This document shows, in pieces, positions 24,958 to 33,664 of a stretch of DNA of 64,000 bases. How positions within the stretch are numbered: position 1 is the first letter of the stretch; each line of letters begins with the position of its first letter. The translations under genes and the position numbers were made by a program. This DNA comes from Maribacter sp. (GTDB lineage Bacteria > Bacteroidota > Bacteroidia > Flavobacteriales > Flavobacteriaceae), in NCBI GenBank assembly GCA_011050675.1, contig DRFI01000020.1:372001-436000 (forward strand), given 5' to 3'. Below the pieces are notes generated by a model. That model made no database searches, was not told the DNA's origin, and worked only from the letters and a program-made list of their open reading frames with translations.

Positions 24958-25596
24958 TTATTCTTTATCTCTAGCAGCATAAACGCAAGTGAAATTTTCA
25001 AATTCCAGAAATCGAATTCCGTACATAGAAGATTTACCTTCGAAAATAATTTGAGCAGTAGTCTTATTATTATCAAACATAAAATCCTTCACATTTATAT
25101 GATGTAAAAAACTCAAGCCTCTATCTCCATAAATCTTGTAAAGTGATTCTTTCGCGCCCCAGACAATAGTCAACTTTCTAATAATTGCTTCCGTATTTGC
25201 CAAAGTTCTGTACTCTTCGAACTGGGTGAATTTATTTGCGATGCGAAGTATTTTATCGCGCTGCATTTCAATATCTATACCTACTTCTTCAGCTGTACTG
25301 ATTATTACTCCCGTAAAATTATGTGAGTGGGTGATCGAAATATAATTTCCATCTTTTAAGTGTGGTTTCCCTTTTTCATCATATACCAAATCTGCATCTT
25401 CATACCCATACTTAGCCAACAGATGGCGAATGCTTAAAAATGCCTTACGGTGAAGTTCTGACTTCATGCCATTAAATCTATTCTGGCAATGTGTCGTAAG
25501 TTCTATTCCTTTCCAAAGATCATCTTCAGACTCTTCAACCTTCCATATAGCTAGAGAGGTTTGTTCGTTAACTGTTATAGTTTTGTAAAGCGGCAT
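24958..25596 (-). CDS. 4'-phosphopantetheinyl transferase superfamily protein
   Basis: Transfers the phosphopantetheine arm of CoA to a carrier-protein serine. I start it at the ATG at 25596 (MPLYKTITVNEQTSL), giving 212 residues; an upstream in-frame start would run through the ahcY promoter region. Signatures: YISITHSHNFTGVIIS, EVGIDIEM (the metal-binding Asp/Glu) and VWGAKESLYKIYG (WxxKExxxK). The length matches Sfp-type enzymes. It heads the minus-strand run of thiamine-binding protein, pnuC, kinase and DUF4301 and is divergent from ahcY, 82 bases apart. Confidence 0.92.
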   Translation of the reverse strand: MPLYKTITVNEQTSLAIWKVEESEDDLWKGIELTTHCQNRFNGMKSELHRKAFLSIRHLLAKYGYEDADLVYDEKGKPHLKDGNYISITHSHNFTGVIISTAEEVGIDIEMQRDKILRIANKFTQFEEYRTLANTEAIIRKLTIVWGAKESLYKIYGDRGLSFLHHINVKDFMFDNNKTTAQIIFEGKSSMYGIRFLEFENFTCVYAARDKE

Positions 25597-25611
25597 GGGA
25601 TTCTTAGTGTT

Positions 25612-25631
25612 ATTCGTACCTTTGCACGAAT
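25612..25631 (+). promoter_or_regulatory. ahcY promoter -7 element within an inverted repeat
   Basis: TACCTTTG (25617-25624), followed by CACG, is a strong Bacteroidota -7 element 55 bases before ahcY. It sits inside ATTCGT...ACGAAT, 6-bp arms spanning 25612-25631, which could be an operator in the shared divergent region. Confidence 0.6.
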
Positions 25632-25678
25632 TAAAAATTGCTGTACATAGATTAACGAAAGTATAAAATAATAAAGAT

Positions 25679-26995
25679 ATGAGCACGAAAACTATTCCGT
25701 ATGTGCCTTATAAGGTTAAGGATATATCCCTTGCTGATTGGGGAAGAAAAGAAATTGAATTAGCAGAAGCTGAAATGCCAGGTTTAATGGCACTAAGAGA
25801 AGAGTACAAAGATGAGCAACCTTTAAAAGGAGCTCGTATTGCCGGATGCCTTCACATGACCATACAAACTGCTGTTCTAATTGAAACTTTGACAGCTTTG
25901 GGTGCAGATGTTACTTGGAGTTCATGTAATATCTTTTCTACTCAAGACCAAGCTGCTGCTGCTATTGCATCTACAGGTGTACCTGTTTATGCTTGGAAAG
26001 GTATGAACGAAGAAGAATTTGATTGGTGTATAGAACAAACCTTATTTTTTGGTGAGGATAGAAAGCCATTGAATATGATTTTAGATGATGGTGGTGATTT
26101 AACCAATATGGTATTGGATAGATATCCAGAAATGGCCGAAGGTATTAAAGGTCTTTCTGAAGAAACTACTACTGGTGTTCACCGTTTATACGAGCGTGTA
26201 AAGAAAGGTACTTTACCTATGCCGGCTATTAATGTTAACGATTCTGTTACTAAATCTAAATTTGACAACAAATACGGATGTCGCGAAAGTGCAGTAGATG
26301 CTATTCGTAGAGCAACAGATACTATGCTTGCTGGTAAAAAAGTTGTTGTTGCTGGTTACGGTGATGTTGGTAAAGGTACCGCTGCTTCTTTTAAAGGTGC
26401 CGGTTCTATAGTTACTGTTACTGAAATTGATCCAATTTGTGCATTACAAGCTTGCATGGACGGATTTGAGGTGAAGAAATTAGAAACAGTTATCGGTAAA
26501 GCTGATATCGTTATTACCACTACCGGAAACAAAGATATTATTAGAGCAGAACATTTTGAAGCTCTAAAGGATAAAGCTATTGTTTGTAACATTGGTCATT
26601 TTGACAATGAAATTGATATGGCTTGGTTAAACAAGAACCATGGTAATACAAAAGATGAGATAAAGCCACAGGTTGATAAGTATACTATTAACGGTAAGGA
26701 TCTAATTATCTTGGCAGAAGGTAGATTGGTGAATTTAGGATGCGCTACTGGGCACCCAAGTTTTGTTATGAGTAACTCATTTACAAACCAAACGCTTGCA
26801 CAAATTGAGCTTTGGAAAAATAGTGCTAGTTACGAGAACGATGTTTATATGTTACCTAAGCATTTAGATGAGAAAGTTGCAAAACTTCACTTGTCTCGTT
26901 TAGGAGCTGAACTTACAGAGTTAAAAGATTACCAAGCTGATTATATCGGTGTAACGGTTGAAGGTCCTTTTAAACCTGAATACTACAGATATTAA
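25679..26995 (+). CDS. ahcY: Adenosylhomocysteinase
   Basis: Splits S-adenosylhomocysteine into adenosine and homocysteine, clearing the inhibitor made by methyltransferases. 438 residues. Conserved segments: [59 protein letters not shown], the NAD motif [18 protein letters not shown] and the C-terminal PFKPEYYRY that reaches the neighbouring subunit. Strong single-gene promoter and terminator. Confidence 0.99.
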   Translation: MSTKTIPYVPYKVKDISLADWGRKEIELAEAEMPGLMALREEYKDEQPLKGARIAGCLHMTIQTAVLIETLTALGADVTWSSCNIFSTQDQAAAAIASTGVPVYAWKGMNEEEFDWCIEQTLFFGEDRKPLNMILDDGGDLTNMVLDRYPEMAEGIKGLSEETTTGVHRLYERVKKGTLPMPAINVNDSVTKSKFDNKYGCRESAVDAIRRATDTMLAGKKVVVAGYGDVGKGTAASFKGAGSIVTVTEIDPICALQACMDGFEVKKLETVIGKADIVITTTGNKDIIRAEHFEALKDKAIVCNIGHFDNEIDMAWLNKNHGNTKDEIKPQVDKYTINGKDLIILAEGRLVNLGCATGHPSFVMSNSFTNQTLAQIELWKNSASYENDVYMLPKHLDEKVAKLHLSRLGAELTELKDYQADYIGVTVEGPFKPEYYRY

Positions 26996-27014
26996 TATAT
27001 CGGTTTTATAAATT

Positions 27015-27050
27015 AAAAAGGTCCTGATTTTCATCAGGACCTTTTTTTTT
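27015..27050 (+). terminator. Terminator after ahcY
   Basis: AAAAAGGTCCTGA and TCAGGACCTTTTT form a stem with loop TTTTCA, followed by T9. It can also serve the minus-strand DUF3332 gene. Confidence 0.9.
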
Positions 27051-27067
27051 GTTTTATAGACTATAGT

Positions 27068-27652
27068 TTAGTTGTTTTCTGCCAACATACCATCTAAGTA
27101 ATAGCAATCCGTCTGCTCCTTAATTTGAGCTAAACCTTCTTCTTTAGAGCTTAACGGATTAATTTTAACCTCTTTCCCGTTTGGCATGTAAACGATATAA
27201 AAGCCTTCTTCAAAAGAAGATAGTTTTATAATTTCGCCATTGGGTCTTACTGCATTCCATGACTTCTCACTTGGCTTATAAACCAAATCTATTTTATTTC
27301 CTTTTTTAGGTCCATCAACTACCGTTACTTGCATTCTGTTCTTAGTAGCGGTCATTTCAAATGTATTACCATCTCTTTCTACCATTTGAGTTTCTGATTC
27401 TCCCTCTTCCATAGCTATTGGGTTAGATCCACCCCAAAATTCTATTACGTTAAAGATAACTGCATCTCCTAGAAAGAATAAACCGTAAACCGGAATTATA
27501 TTCAAACCCCAAAATACCAAATTGTTTACAAATTTACTATCTGAAAGCCCTTGGTTCCAATCTTTTAAATTGTTAAAAGCACTAAAAGACCCTAAGCAAC
27601 TAGAGAATAATAATGTACTAGCCATTGCAACACAGATGATTGATTTTTTCAT
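27068..27652 (-). CDS. DUF3332 lipoprotein
   Basis: 194 residues. The lipobox LLFSSC gives a lipidated Cys19. The typical DUF3332 head follows (SCLGSFSAFNNLKDWNQGLS), then a membrane-length segment (FWGLNIIPVYGLFFLGDAVIFNVIEFW) and a charged C-terminal beta-rich domain. The family is widespread in Gram-negatives, of unknown function, and sits in the envelope. Convergent with ahcY, sharing the bidirectional hairpin. Confidence 0.88.
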   Translation of the reverse strand: MKKSIICVAMASTLLFSSCLGSFSAFNNLKDWNQGLSDSKFVNNLVFWGLNIIPVYGLFFLGDAVIFNVIEFWGGSNPIAMEEGESETQMVERDGNTFEMTATKNRMQVTVVDGPKKGNKIDLVYKPSEKSWNAVRPNGEIIKLSSFEEGFYIVYMPNGKEVKINPLSSKEEGLAQIKEQTDCYYLDGMLAENN

Positions 27653-27879
27653 GATTTAATTTGTTTATAATTAGACTGTCAAATTAAGGACATTGGCGAA
27701 ATCAGCTAAGCCTGTTAAAATATATTATTAACCTTATCCATAAGAATACTGAAGAATTCTTTTCTAAACACCTAATTACAAAATAAGACAAGGATCTATA
27801 CAAACACATAACACAACTTTCACAAATTACTTTTTTCCCTTCATTCTATTTTCCCGTACTTCGTTAAAAATGAATTATT

Positions 27880-28401
27880 ATGATAGTATTTGTTGATATG
27901 GATGAAGTTATTGCTGACACTTACGGCGCACACATAGAACTTTACAATGCCGAATTTAAGGGTGAGCTTACCAAAGATTTATGTGCAGGCACAGACGTTT
28001 GGCGTATGGTTCCCGAAGCACACCAAGACAGCGTTCGTAAACATGCAACAAGAAGAGGGTTTTTTAGAAATCTAAACCCTATAGCTGGTAGTCAAGAAAT
28101 TTTATCAAGTTTAGCTAGCAAACATGAAGTTTATATAGCTTCGGCAGCCATGCAATTCCCAAACTCTTTAGAAGAAAAAAGCGAATGGTTAGATGAGCAC
28201 TTTCCTTTTTTACCATGGCAAAACCGTATTCTTTGCGGGCACAAACATATTTTAAAAGGAGATATATTAATTGACGACCGTAGTTTTAATTTAGAAAGTT
28301 TTGATGGCAGAAGTTTACAATTTACCTCGCCACACAATGTAAACACAGAAGGCTTTGAACGGGTTAATACTTGGTTTGAAATTGGGGAGAAATTGCTATA
28401 A
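27880..28401 (+). CDS. 5'(3')-deoxyribonucleotidase-like HAD phosphatase
   Basis: 173 residues. The HAD motif I is FVDMDEVIADTYGAH, the fourth motif IDDRSFNLE, and the motif II region reads VYIASAAMQFP. This matches the NT5C-type 5' nucleotidases found in Bacteroidota, which remove phosphate from (deoxy)nucleoside monophosphates. Cytoplasmic, no signal peptide. Monocistronic and followed by a strong terminator shared with rpmA. Confidence 0.88.
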   Translation: MIVFVDMDEVIADTYGAHIELYNAEFKGELTKDLCAGTDVWRMVPEAHQDSVRKHATRRGFFRNLNPIAGSQEILSSLASKHEVYIASAAMQFPNSLEEKSEWLDEHFPFLPWQNRILCGHKHILKGDILIDDRSFNLESFDGRSLQFTSPHNVNTEGFERVNTWFEIGEKLL

Positions 28402-28437
28402 GTATTAACAATCCCAAACTTTCAAATAATAACATAA

Positions 28438-28472
28438 AAAAAAACCCTCTTCATTACTGAAGAGGGTTTTTT
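28438..28472. terminator. Bidirectional terminator between the nucleotidase and rpmA
   Basis: AAAACCCTCTTCA (28441-28453) and TGAAGAGGGTTTT (28458-28470), with A and T runs on both sides, between converging genes. Confidence 0.9.
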
Positions 28473-28489
28473 AATAATTTATCTAAAGC

Positions 28490-28750
28490 TTATGCTTCAA
28501 AAGGCTCTATGGAAACAAAAGATTTTCCACCAGCTTTTTTAGTAAACTTTACCATACCATCTACACGTGCGTGTAATGTATGATCTTTTCCTGCGTAAAC
28601 ATTCTCACCAGGATTGTGTCTTGTTCCTCTCTGTCTAACAATAATGTTACCAGCGATTGCAGCTTGACCACCAAAAATCTTAACTCCTAATCGTTTTGAT
28701 TCTGATTCTCTACCGTTTTTCGAACTACCTACACCTTTCTTATGTGCCAT
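28490..28750 (-). CDS. rpmA: 50S ribosomal protein L27
   Basis: 86 residues beginning [20 protein letters not shown], the standard L27 N-terminus reaching the peptidyl transferase centre; there is no cleavable N-terminal extension of the Firmicutes type. [20 protein letters not shown] is also diagnostic. Forms an operon with rplU, 40 bases upstream. Confidence 0.99.
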   Translation of the reverse strand: MAHKKGVGSSKNGRESESKRLGVKIFGGQAAIAGNIIVRQRGTRHNPGENVYAGKDHTLHARVDGMVKFTKKAGGKSFVSIEPFEA

Positions 28751-28790
28751 TGTCTAAGGTTTTAAATATTATTTTACTTAATGATTTAGC

Positions 28791-29456
28791 TTATTTAGCT
28801 ACACCACCGTCTAATTCGTCTTGCCATTTCTGTAACTCGTCCCATTTACCATCAGCAGCTAATTGCGCTTGCTTTGGCCATGTTTCTGTTACATGATTTC
28901 CACGAACGTCAGCAATAATTTCAGAAATTTTAGCTGCGTCTGTTTTTGCTAATTCAGCAAAAGTAGAAATACCTGCATTGATTAAAGTTTCAGCGATTTT
29001 TGGACCGATACCTTCAACTTTTTTCAAATCATCTGCTTTACCTGTAGCTTTTTTAGCTTTTGGCTTAGCTGCAACTGGTGCTGCTTTAGCTTCTTCTTTT
29101 TTAGCTTTTGGTTCAGCTTTCTTAGTTTCTGCTTTTTTAGCTCCTTTTGAAATAATAGATTCAATAACAATCTCAGTTAGAGATTGACGATGTCCATTTT
29201 TCTTTCTGTAACCTTTACGTCTTTTCTTATGAAAAACGATTACTTTGTCACCTCTTAGGTGTTTAACGACTTTAGCCTCTACTGCGGCTCCGTCTATAGC
29301 CGGGGCGCCGATAGTAACGTTCGATCCATCAGCTAAAAGAAGTACATTGTCAAAAGTGACTTTTTTACCTTCTTCTACCTGTAAACGATGAACGTACACT
29401 TTCTGGTCTTTTGCAACTTTAAACTGCTGCCCTGCCATCTCTACAATTGCGTACAT
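28791..29456 (-). CDS. rplU: 50S ribosomal protein L21 with C-terminal helix-hairpin-helix extension
   Basis: 221 residues, twice the normal length. Residues 1-103 are a complete L21 (MYAIVEMAGQQFKVAKDQKV ... KKRRKGYRKKNGHRQSLTEI). A lysine/alanine-rich linker (about 110-140) leads to a domain with KKVEGIGPKIAETLINAG and FAELAKTDAAKISEII, the helix-hairpin-helix pattern seen in DUF4332 and RNA polymerase alpha C-terminal-like domains. It ends WQDELDGGVAK. The first gene of rplU-rpmA, with a consensus promoter and a leader hairpin. Confidence 0.96.
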   Translation of the reverse strand: MYAIVEMAGQQFKVAKDQKVYVHRLQVEEGKKVTFDNVLLLADGSNVTIGAPAIDGAAVEAKVVKHLRGDKVIVFHKKRRKGYRKKNGHRQSLTEIVIESIISKGAKKAETKKAEPKAKKEEAKAAPVAAKPKAKKATGKADDLKKVEGIGPKIAETLINAGISTFAELAKTDAAKISEIIADVRGNHVTETWPKQAQLAADGKWDELQKWQDELDGGVAK

Positions 29457-29506
29457 ATTGTTAAATGTAATGATTAAACCTGATGGATTTTTTCCATAGG
29501 CGGGTG

Positions 29507-29536
29507 CAAATATAATTCTTAATCGTGAATTTACAA
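29507..29536 (-). promoter_or_regulatory. Consensus promoter of rplU-rpmA
   Basis: Minus strand TTG (29536-29534), 19-base spacer, TATATTTG (29514-29507): a textbook -33/-7 pair. The leader of about 45 bases contains CCTATGGA-AAAAA-TCCATCAGG, a hairpin with one bulge (29479-29500). Confidence 0.85.
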
Positions 29537-29552
29537 GTGTTTTTAATGAATT

Positions 29553-30008
29553 TTATACTCTCTTTATTTTTGTAGTGTTCGAAGTCTTAAATAGTTGCAT
29601 AAAAGAGAGTGTTAATACTAAACTAGTGGTAAAGCCCATAATGGCAACCACAAGAAATACTATAGCTTCAAAACTACGATAAGTATTAGCCCATTTGGTA
29701 GACAATTCCTCTAAAAACCCCGGCTGAAGCTCTGTAGAATACACGGTAAAAAATAGGGTAAATATTAAAGTTGCAACCCCACCCGTAATTAAACCAGCCA
29801 TAAAACCACCAGCATAAGTAAATACACTACCCTTTTTTAATTTGTAATATTTAATGGATTCATAGATTGCAAAGCCCGTTATCACGGCGTTAAAAAGACT
29901 ATAAAAAACATTTACGTGTAGCTGCAGTAAAGACAATATTAAAAAATAGGCAATTAAACAGCCACTGGCAGCTACGCCAAATCTAATAGGAAGAGCATAA
30001 TTATTCAT
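29553..30008 (-). CDS. DUF4199 membrane protein
   Basis: 151 residues with four predicted membrane spans (about 7-27, 35-52, 66-90 and 115-140) and the pattern of DUF4199: AVITGFAIYESIKYYKLKKGSVFTY split across span 2 and the following loop, and GGVATLIFTLFFTVY. Inner membrane protein of unknown function, common in Bacteroidota. It stands alone between rplU and the M16 genes. Confidence 0.8.
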   Translation of the reverse strand: MNNYALPIRFGVAASGCLIAYFLILSLLQLHVNVFYSLFNAVITGFAIYESIKYYKLKKGSVFTYAGGFMAGLITGGVATLIFTLFFTVYSTELQPGFLEELSTKWANTYRSFEAIVFLVVAIMGFTTSLVLTLSFMQLFKTSNTTKIKRV

Positions 30009-30190
30009 TGCGGTAATTTTTTGTTTAGACTTTTAAGGTAATGAATAAACAACCATTATATTAAAATAATCTGTTAAAGAATACTTATATTGAAGATTGT
30101 TCCTACAAAAATTATTTTGTCGTAACATTTTATCAAAATTAACTACTAATGAAATAGAACTATAAAACACACTAACTTAAAACTGTTTAA

Positions 30191-31513
30191 ATGAAAATGA
30201 AATTACTATTGGTTTCGGCCATATTCCTCTATGGGTTTACCGCTACTTCTCAAGAGGTTACCTATGAAGAATATAATTTAGAGAACGACCTTCATGTTAT
30301 TCTTCACCAAGATAAGACAGCTCCTATAATTTCCATTTCAGTACTTTATCATGTGGGTTCAAAAGATGAAGACCCTAAAAGAACTGGATTTGCCCACTTT
30401 TTTGAACACCTGCTTTTTGAAGGTACAGAAAACATAGAAAAAGGACAGTGGGATAAAATTGTCTCATCTAACGGTGGATCAGGTAATGCCACTACAGATG
30501 AAGACAGAACATACTATTACGAAGTTTTTCCTTCCAATAACTTAGAACTAGGTCTTTGGTTAGAATCTGAAAGAATGTTGCACCCGGTTATCAACCAAAA
30601 GGGAGTAGACACTCAGAATGAAGTGGTCAAGGAAGAGAAAAGATTGCGTGTAGACAACTCACCTTACGGTAAATTTATCGAAAACATAAAAACGAACCTT
30701 TTCAAAAAACATCCTTATAAAGAAACAGTAATTGGAAAAATGACAGATTTGGATGCCGCTACTCTAGATGAATTTATAGCTTTTCAGAAAGAATTTTATG
30801 TACCCAACAATGCGGTATTAGTTATTGCAGGCGATTTTGAGAAAGAGAGTGCCAAAAAGATGATAGCCGATTACTTCAATGGTATTCCTAAAGGAAAAGA
30901 AATTACAAGAAGTTTTCCAAAAGAAGTGCCTATTGTAGAACAAATTAATGCTAAAGCGTACGATTCAAATATTCAAATTCCGGCTTCTATGATTGCCTAC
31001 AGAACACCTGGGTTAAAAAACAGAGATAGCCAGGTGTTAGAAATGATTTCTACATACTTGACCGACGGACCATCTTCTAAACTTTATAAGAAAATGGTAG
31101 ACGAGCAAAAGCAAGCTCTGCAAATAGGGGCTATACCAGTTACTTTAGAGGATTATGGTATGTATATTATTTTCGCCCTTCCAGTTGGCGAAACGGACTT
31201 AGGCGCATTAAACACTTCAATAGAAGATGAAGTGGAGAAACTAAGAACTAATCTTATTTCTGAAAACGATTATCAAAAATTACAGAACAAGTTTGAAAAT
31301 GAATTTGTCAACAGTAATTCAAGTGTTGAAGGTATTGCAAATTCTCTAGCGGAATATTATATGCTATATGGCGATACTTCTCTTATAAATAAAGAAATAG
31401 AAATATACAGATCTATAACCAGAGAAGAGATTAAAGAGGTTGCCAACAAGTATTTAAAATCTAACCAACGAGTAGTGTTAGAATATTTACCTGAACAAAA
31501 TACCGCAAACTAA
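30191..31513 (+). CDS. M16 zinc peptidase, catalytic partner
   Basis: 440 residues with a signal peptide (MKMKLLLVSAIFLYGFTATSQ), so periplasmic. The inverted zinc motif HFFEH (His69, Glu72, His73) is intact and the third ligand lies in the NEVVKEEKR region. The C-terminal half is the second M16 repeat. Family members degrade peptides. The gene is 8 bases upstream of a second M16 gene lacking the motif; such pairs form heterodimers with one active site, as in mitochondrial processing peptidase. Confidence 0.94.
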   Translation: MKMKLLLVSAIFLYGFTATSQEVTYEEYNLENDLHVILHQDKTAPIISISVLYHVGSKDEDPKRTGFAHFFEHLLFEGTENIEKGQWDKIVSSNGGSGNATTDEDRTYYYEVFPSNNLELGLWLESERMLHPVINQKGVDTQNEVVKEEKRLRVDNSPYGKFIENIKTNLFKKHPYKETVIGKMTDLDAATLDEFIAFQKEFYVPNNAVLVIAGDFEKESAKKMIADYFNGIPKGKEITRSFPKEVPIVEQINAKAYDSNIQIPASMIAYRTPGLKNRDSQVLEMISTYLTDGPSSKLYKKMVDEQKQALQIGAIPVTLEDYGMYIIFALPVGETDLGALNTSIEDEVEKLRTNLISENDYQKLQNKFENEFVNSNSSVEGIANSLAEYYMLYGDTSLINKEIEIYRSITREEIKEVANKYLKSNQRVVLEYLPEQNTAN

Positions 31514-31521
31514 AAATAACT

Positions 31522-33594
31522 ATGAAAACTATATATACTTTACTATTAACACTATTCTCTCTTATTGCCGTTCAAGCACAGGTAGACCGTACAATTATGC
31601 CAAAACCCGGACCTGCACCAGAAATCAATTTAGGAGAGCCACAATCTTTTAGCCTTAATAATGGTTTAAAAGTTTTGGTTGTTGAGAATCATAAACTACC
31701 AAGAGTATCTATTCAATTATCTATAGACAACCCACCAATTTTAGAAGGTGACAAAGCCGGTGTAGCAAGTTTAACGGGCAGCCTGTTAGGACAAGGGTCT
31801 AAAAACATTACCAAAGAGGCATTTAATGAAGAAATCGACTTTTTAGGCGCTAGACTATATTTTAGTTCTCAACGTGCCTATGCACAATCGCTTTCAAAAT
31901 ACTTTCCAAGAATGATGGAGCTTATGGCGGATGCAGCAATAAATCCGAATTTTACGCAAGTAGAATTTGATAAGGAGAAAGACAAACTTATTACCGGTCT
32001 TAAGTCAGAAGAAAAAGTAGTTAGCGCTATTTCTAGCAGAGTTCAAAAAGCTCTTGCCTACGGAAAAAATCATCCCTATGGGGAATTCACTACCGAAGAG
32101 ACAATAAATAATGTTACTCTTAGTGATGTAGAAGAATATTATAGAGAATATTTTGTGCCTGCAAATGCCTATTTAATTGTTATTGGGGACGTAAATTTCG
32201 AAGAAGTAAAAACACTGACCGACACTTACTTTACTTCTTGGACAAAAGCGGTACCACCGAGCTTCTCTTATTCGCAACCAAAAAATGTACCTAACACCCA
32301 AATTAACTTGGTTGATATGCCAAATGCTGTACAGTCTGAAATTACCGTTCAGAATATTGTAAACCTAAAGATGAAAGACGGCGATTTTATCGCCGCACTT
32401 TTAGCCAACCAAATATTAGGTGGTGGATCCGATAGCAGGTTAAACTTAAATCTTAGAGAAAATAAAGGGTATACTTATGGCGCATATTCCTCTCTTGGAA
32501 ATGACAAATATGGTCCATCTAGATTTGCAGCTTCTGTAGAAGTAAGGAATACCGTTACGGATAGCGCTGTGGTTGAAATATTAAAAGAACTAGAACTAAT
32601 AATTACACAACCAGTCACAGAAGATGAACTAAAGACTACCAAAGCTCTTTATGCCGGAAGCTTTATAATGGCTTTAGAAGAGCCCGAAACAATTGCTAGG
32701 TATGCATTAAATATAGAAACAGAGGATTTACCTAAAGACTTTTACAAAACATTTCTAGAAAGACTAGATAAGGTTAGTAAAGAAGAGGTTGAAGCTGCTG
32801 CTAAAAAATATTTTAATGTAAATAATGCCCGTGTTATTGTAGTGGGTAAGGGTAGTGAAATTACAGCCAACTTAGAAAAGGTTAATTTCAATGGTAAAAA
32901 ACTACCTGTTCTATCCTATTCTAAAACTGCCGATAGAATTGAAACTCCAGATTACAAAGCATCAATTCCTGACGGCGTTTCTGCTCAGTCTATAATAGAA
33001 AAATATATTGAAGCTATTGGCGGAAAAGACAAACTAGAAAGCGTAAACACTTTAGCCATGACGGCTGCAGCTGAAATGCAAGGAATGAAATTAGATCTTG
33101 AAATGAAAAAGACATCTAGCTATCAAATTATGCAAGATGTAAAAATGATGGGTAATTCAGTTAGCAAACAAGTTCTTAACGGTAATCAAGGCTATATGGT
33201 CATCCAAGGGCAACGCAAAGATTTCGCCGAAGAAGAAATTGTAATATTCAAGGGGGAATCTGCTCCTTTTCCTGAACTTCAATTTTTAAAAGCCAAATCT
33301 ATTTCCTTAGAGGGTACGGAAATGGTTGGCGATAAAAACACTTACAAAGTAAAAATCTACGGAAAGAAAACTGCTTTTTATGATGTAGAAACAGGGCTTA
33401 AGCTTCAAGAAATTTCAGTAACCGAAATACAAGGACAACAAATTGTAAGTACTTCTAATTTTGAAAATTACAAAGAGGTTTCTGGCATATTATTTCCTTT
33501 TAAATTAATACAAACTGTAGGACCTCAAACCTTTGAATTTAATGTATCTGAAATTAAAGTCAACGACGGTGTTTCGCCTTCAGATTTTAAATAA
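31522..33594 (+). CDS. M16 peptidase-like, non-catalytic partner with C-terminal extension
   Basis: 690 residues with a signal peptide (MKTIYTLLLTLFSLIAVQAQ). The first ~450 residues are two M16 repeats, but where HxxEH should be it reads SLTGSLLGQGSKN, so it cannot bind zinc; the RxxxY-type binding segment LRENKGYTYGAYS is kept. The last ~220 residues (from about SAQSIIEKYIEAIGG) form an added beta-rich domain like those of outer-membrane lipoprotein carriers. Probably the substrate-binding half of the pair with the upstream gene. Confidence 0.92.
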   Translation: MKTIYTLLLTLFSLIAVQAQVDRTIMPKPGPAPEINLGEPQSFSLNNGLKVLVVENHKLPRVSIQLSIDNPPILEGDKAGVASLTGSLLGQGSKNITKEAFNEEIDFLGARLYFSSQRAYAQSLSKYFPRMMELMADAAINPNFTQVEFDKEKDKLITGLKSEEKVVSAISSRVQKALAYGKNHPYGEFTTEETINNVTLSDVEEYYREYFVPANAYLIVIGDVNFEEVKTLTDTYFTSWTKAVPPSFSYSQPKNVPNTQINLVDMPNAVQSEITVQNIVNLKMKDGDFIAALLANQILGGGSDSRLNLNLRENKGYTYGAYSSLGNDKYGPSRFAASVEVRNTVTDSAVVEILKELELIITQPVTEDELKTTKALYAGSFIMALEEPETIARYALNIETEDLPKDFYKTFLERLDKVSKEEVEAAAKKYFNVNNARVIVVGKGSEITANLEKVNFNGKKLPVLSYSKTADRIETPDYKASIPDGVSAQSIIEKYIEAIGGKDKLESVNTLAMTAAAEMQGMKLDLEMKKTSSYQIMQDVKMMGNSVSKQVLNGNQGYMVIQGQRKDFAEEEIVIFKGESAPFPELQFLKAKSISLEGTEMVGDKNTYKVKIYGKKTAFYDVETGLKLQEISVTEIQGQQIVSTSNFENYKEVSGILFPFKLIQTVGPQTFEFNVSEIKVNDGVSPSDFK

Positions 33595-33614
33595 CAACAC
33601 AGTATTACAAAAAG

Positions 33615-33642
33615 AAAAACCCGCTAATTAGCGGGTTTTTTA
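33615..33642 (+). terminator. Terminator after the M16 pair
   Basis: AAAAACCCGCTAATTAGCGGGTTTTT is a perfect palindrome with a T-run, between converging genes. Confidence 0.9.
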
Positions 33643-33664
33643 TATTTCTATTTAGATTTTACTT

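Noticed and set aside
28978-29187. Plus-strand frame opposite the L21 linker
   Set aside because: An artefact of the Lys/Ala-rich repeat read on the other strand.
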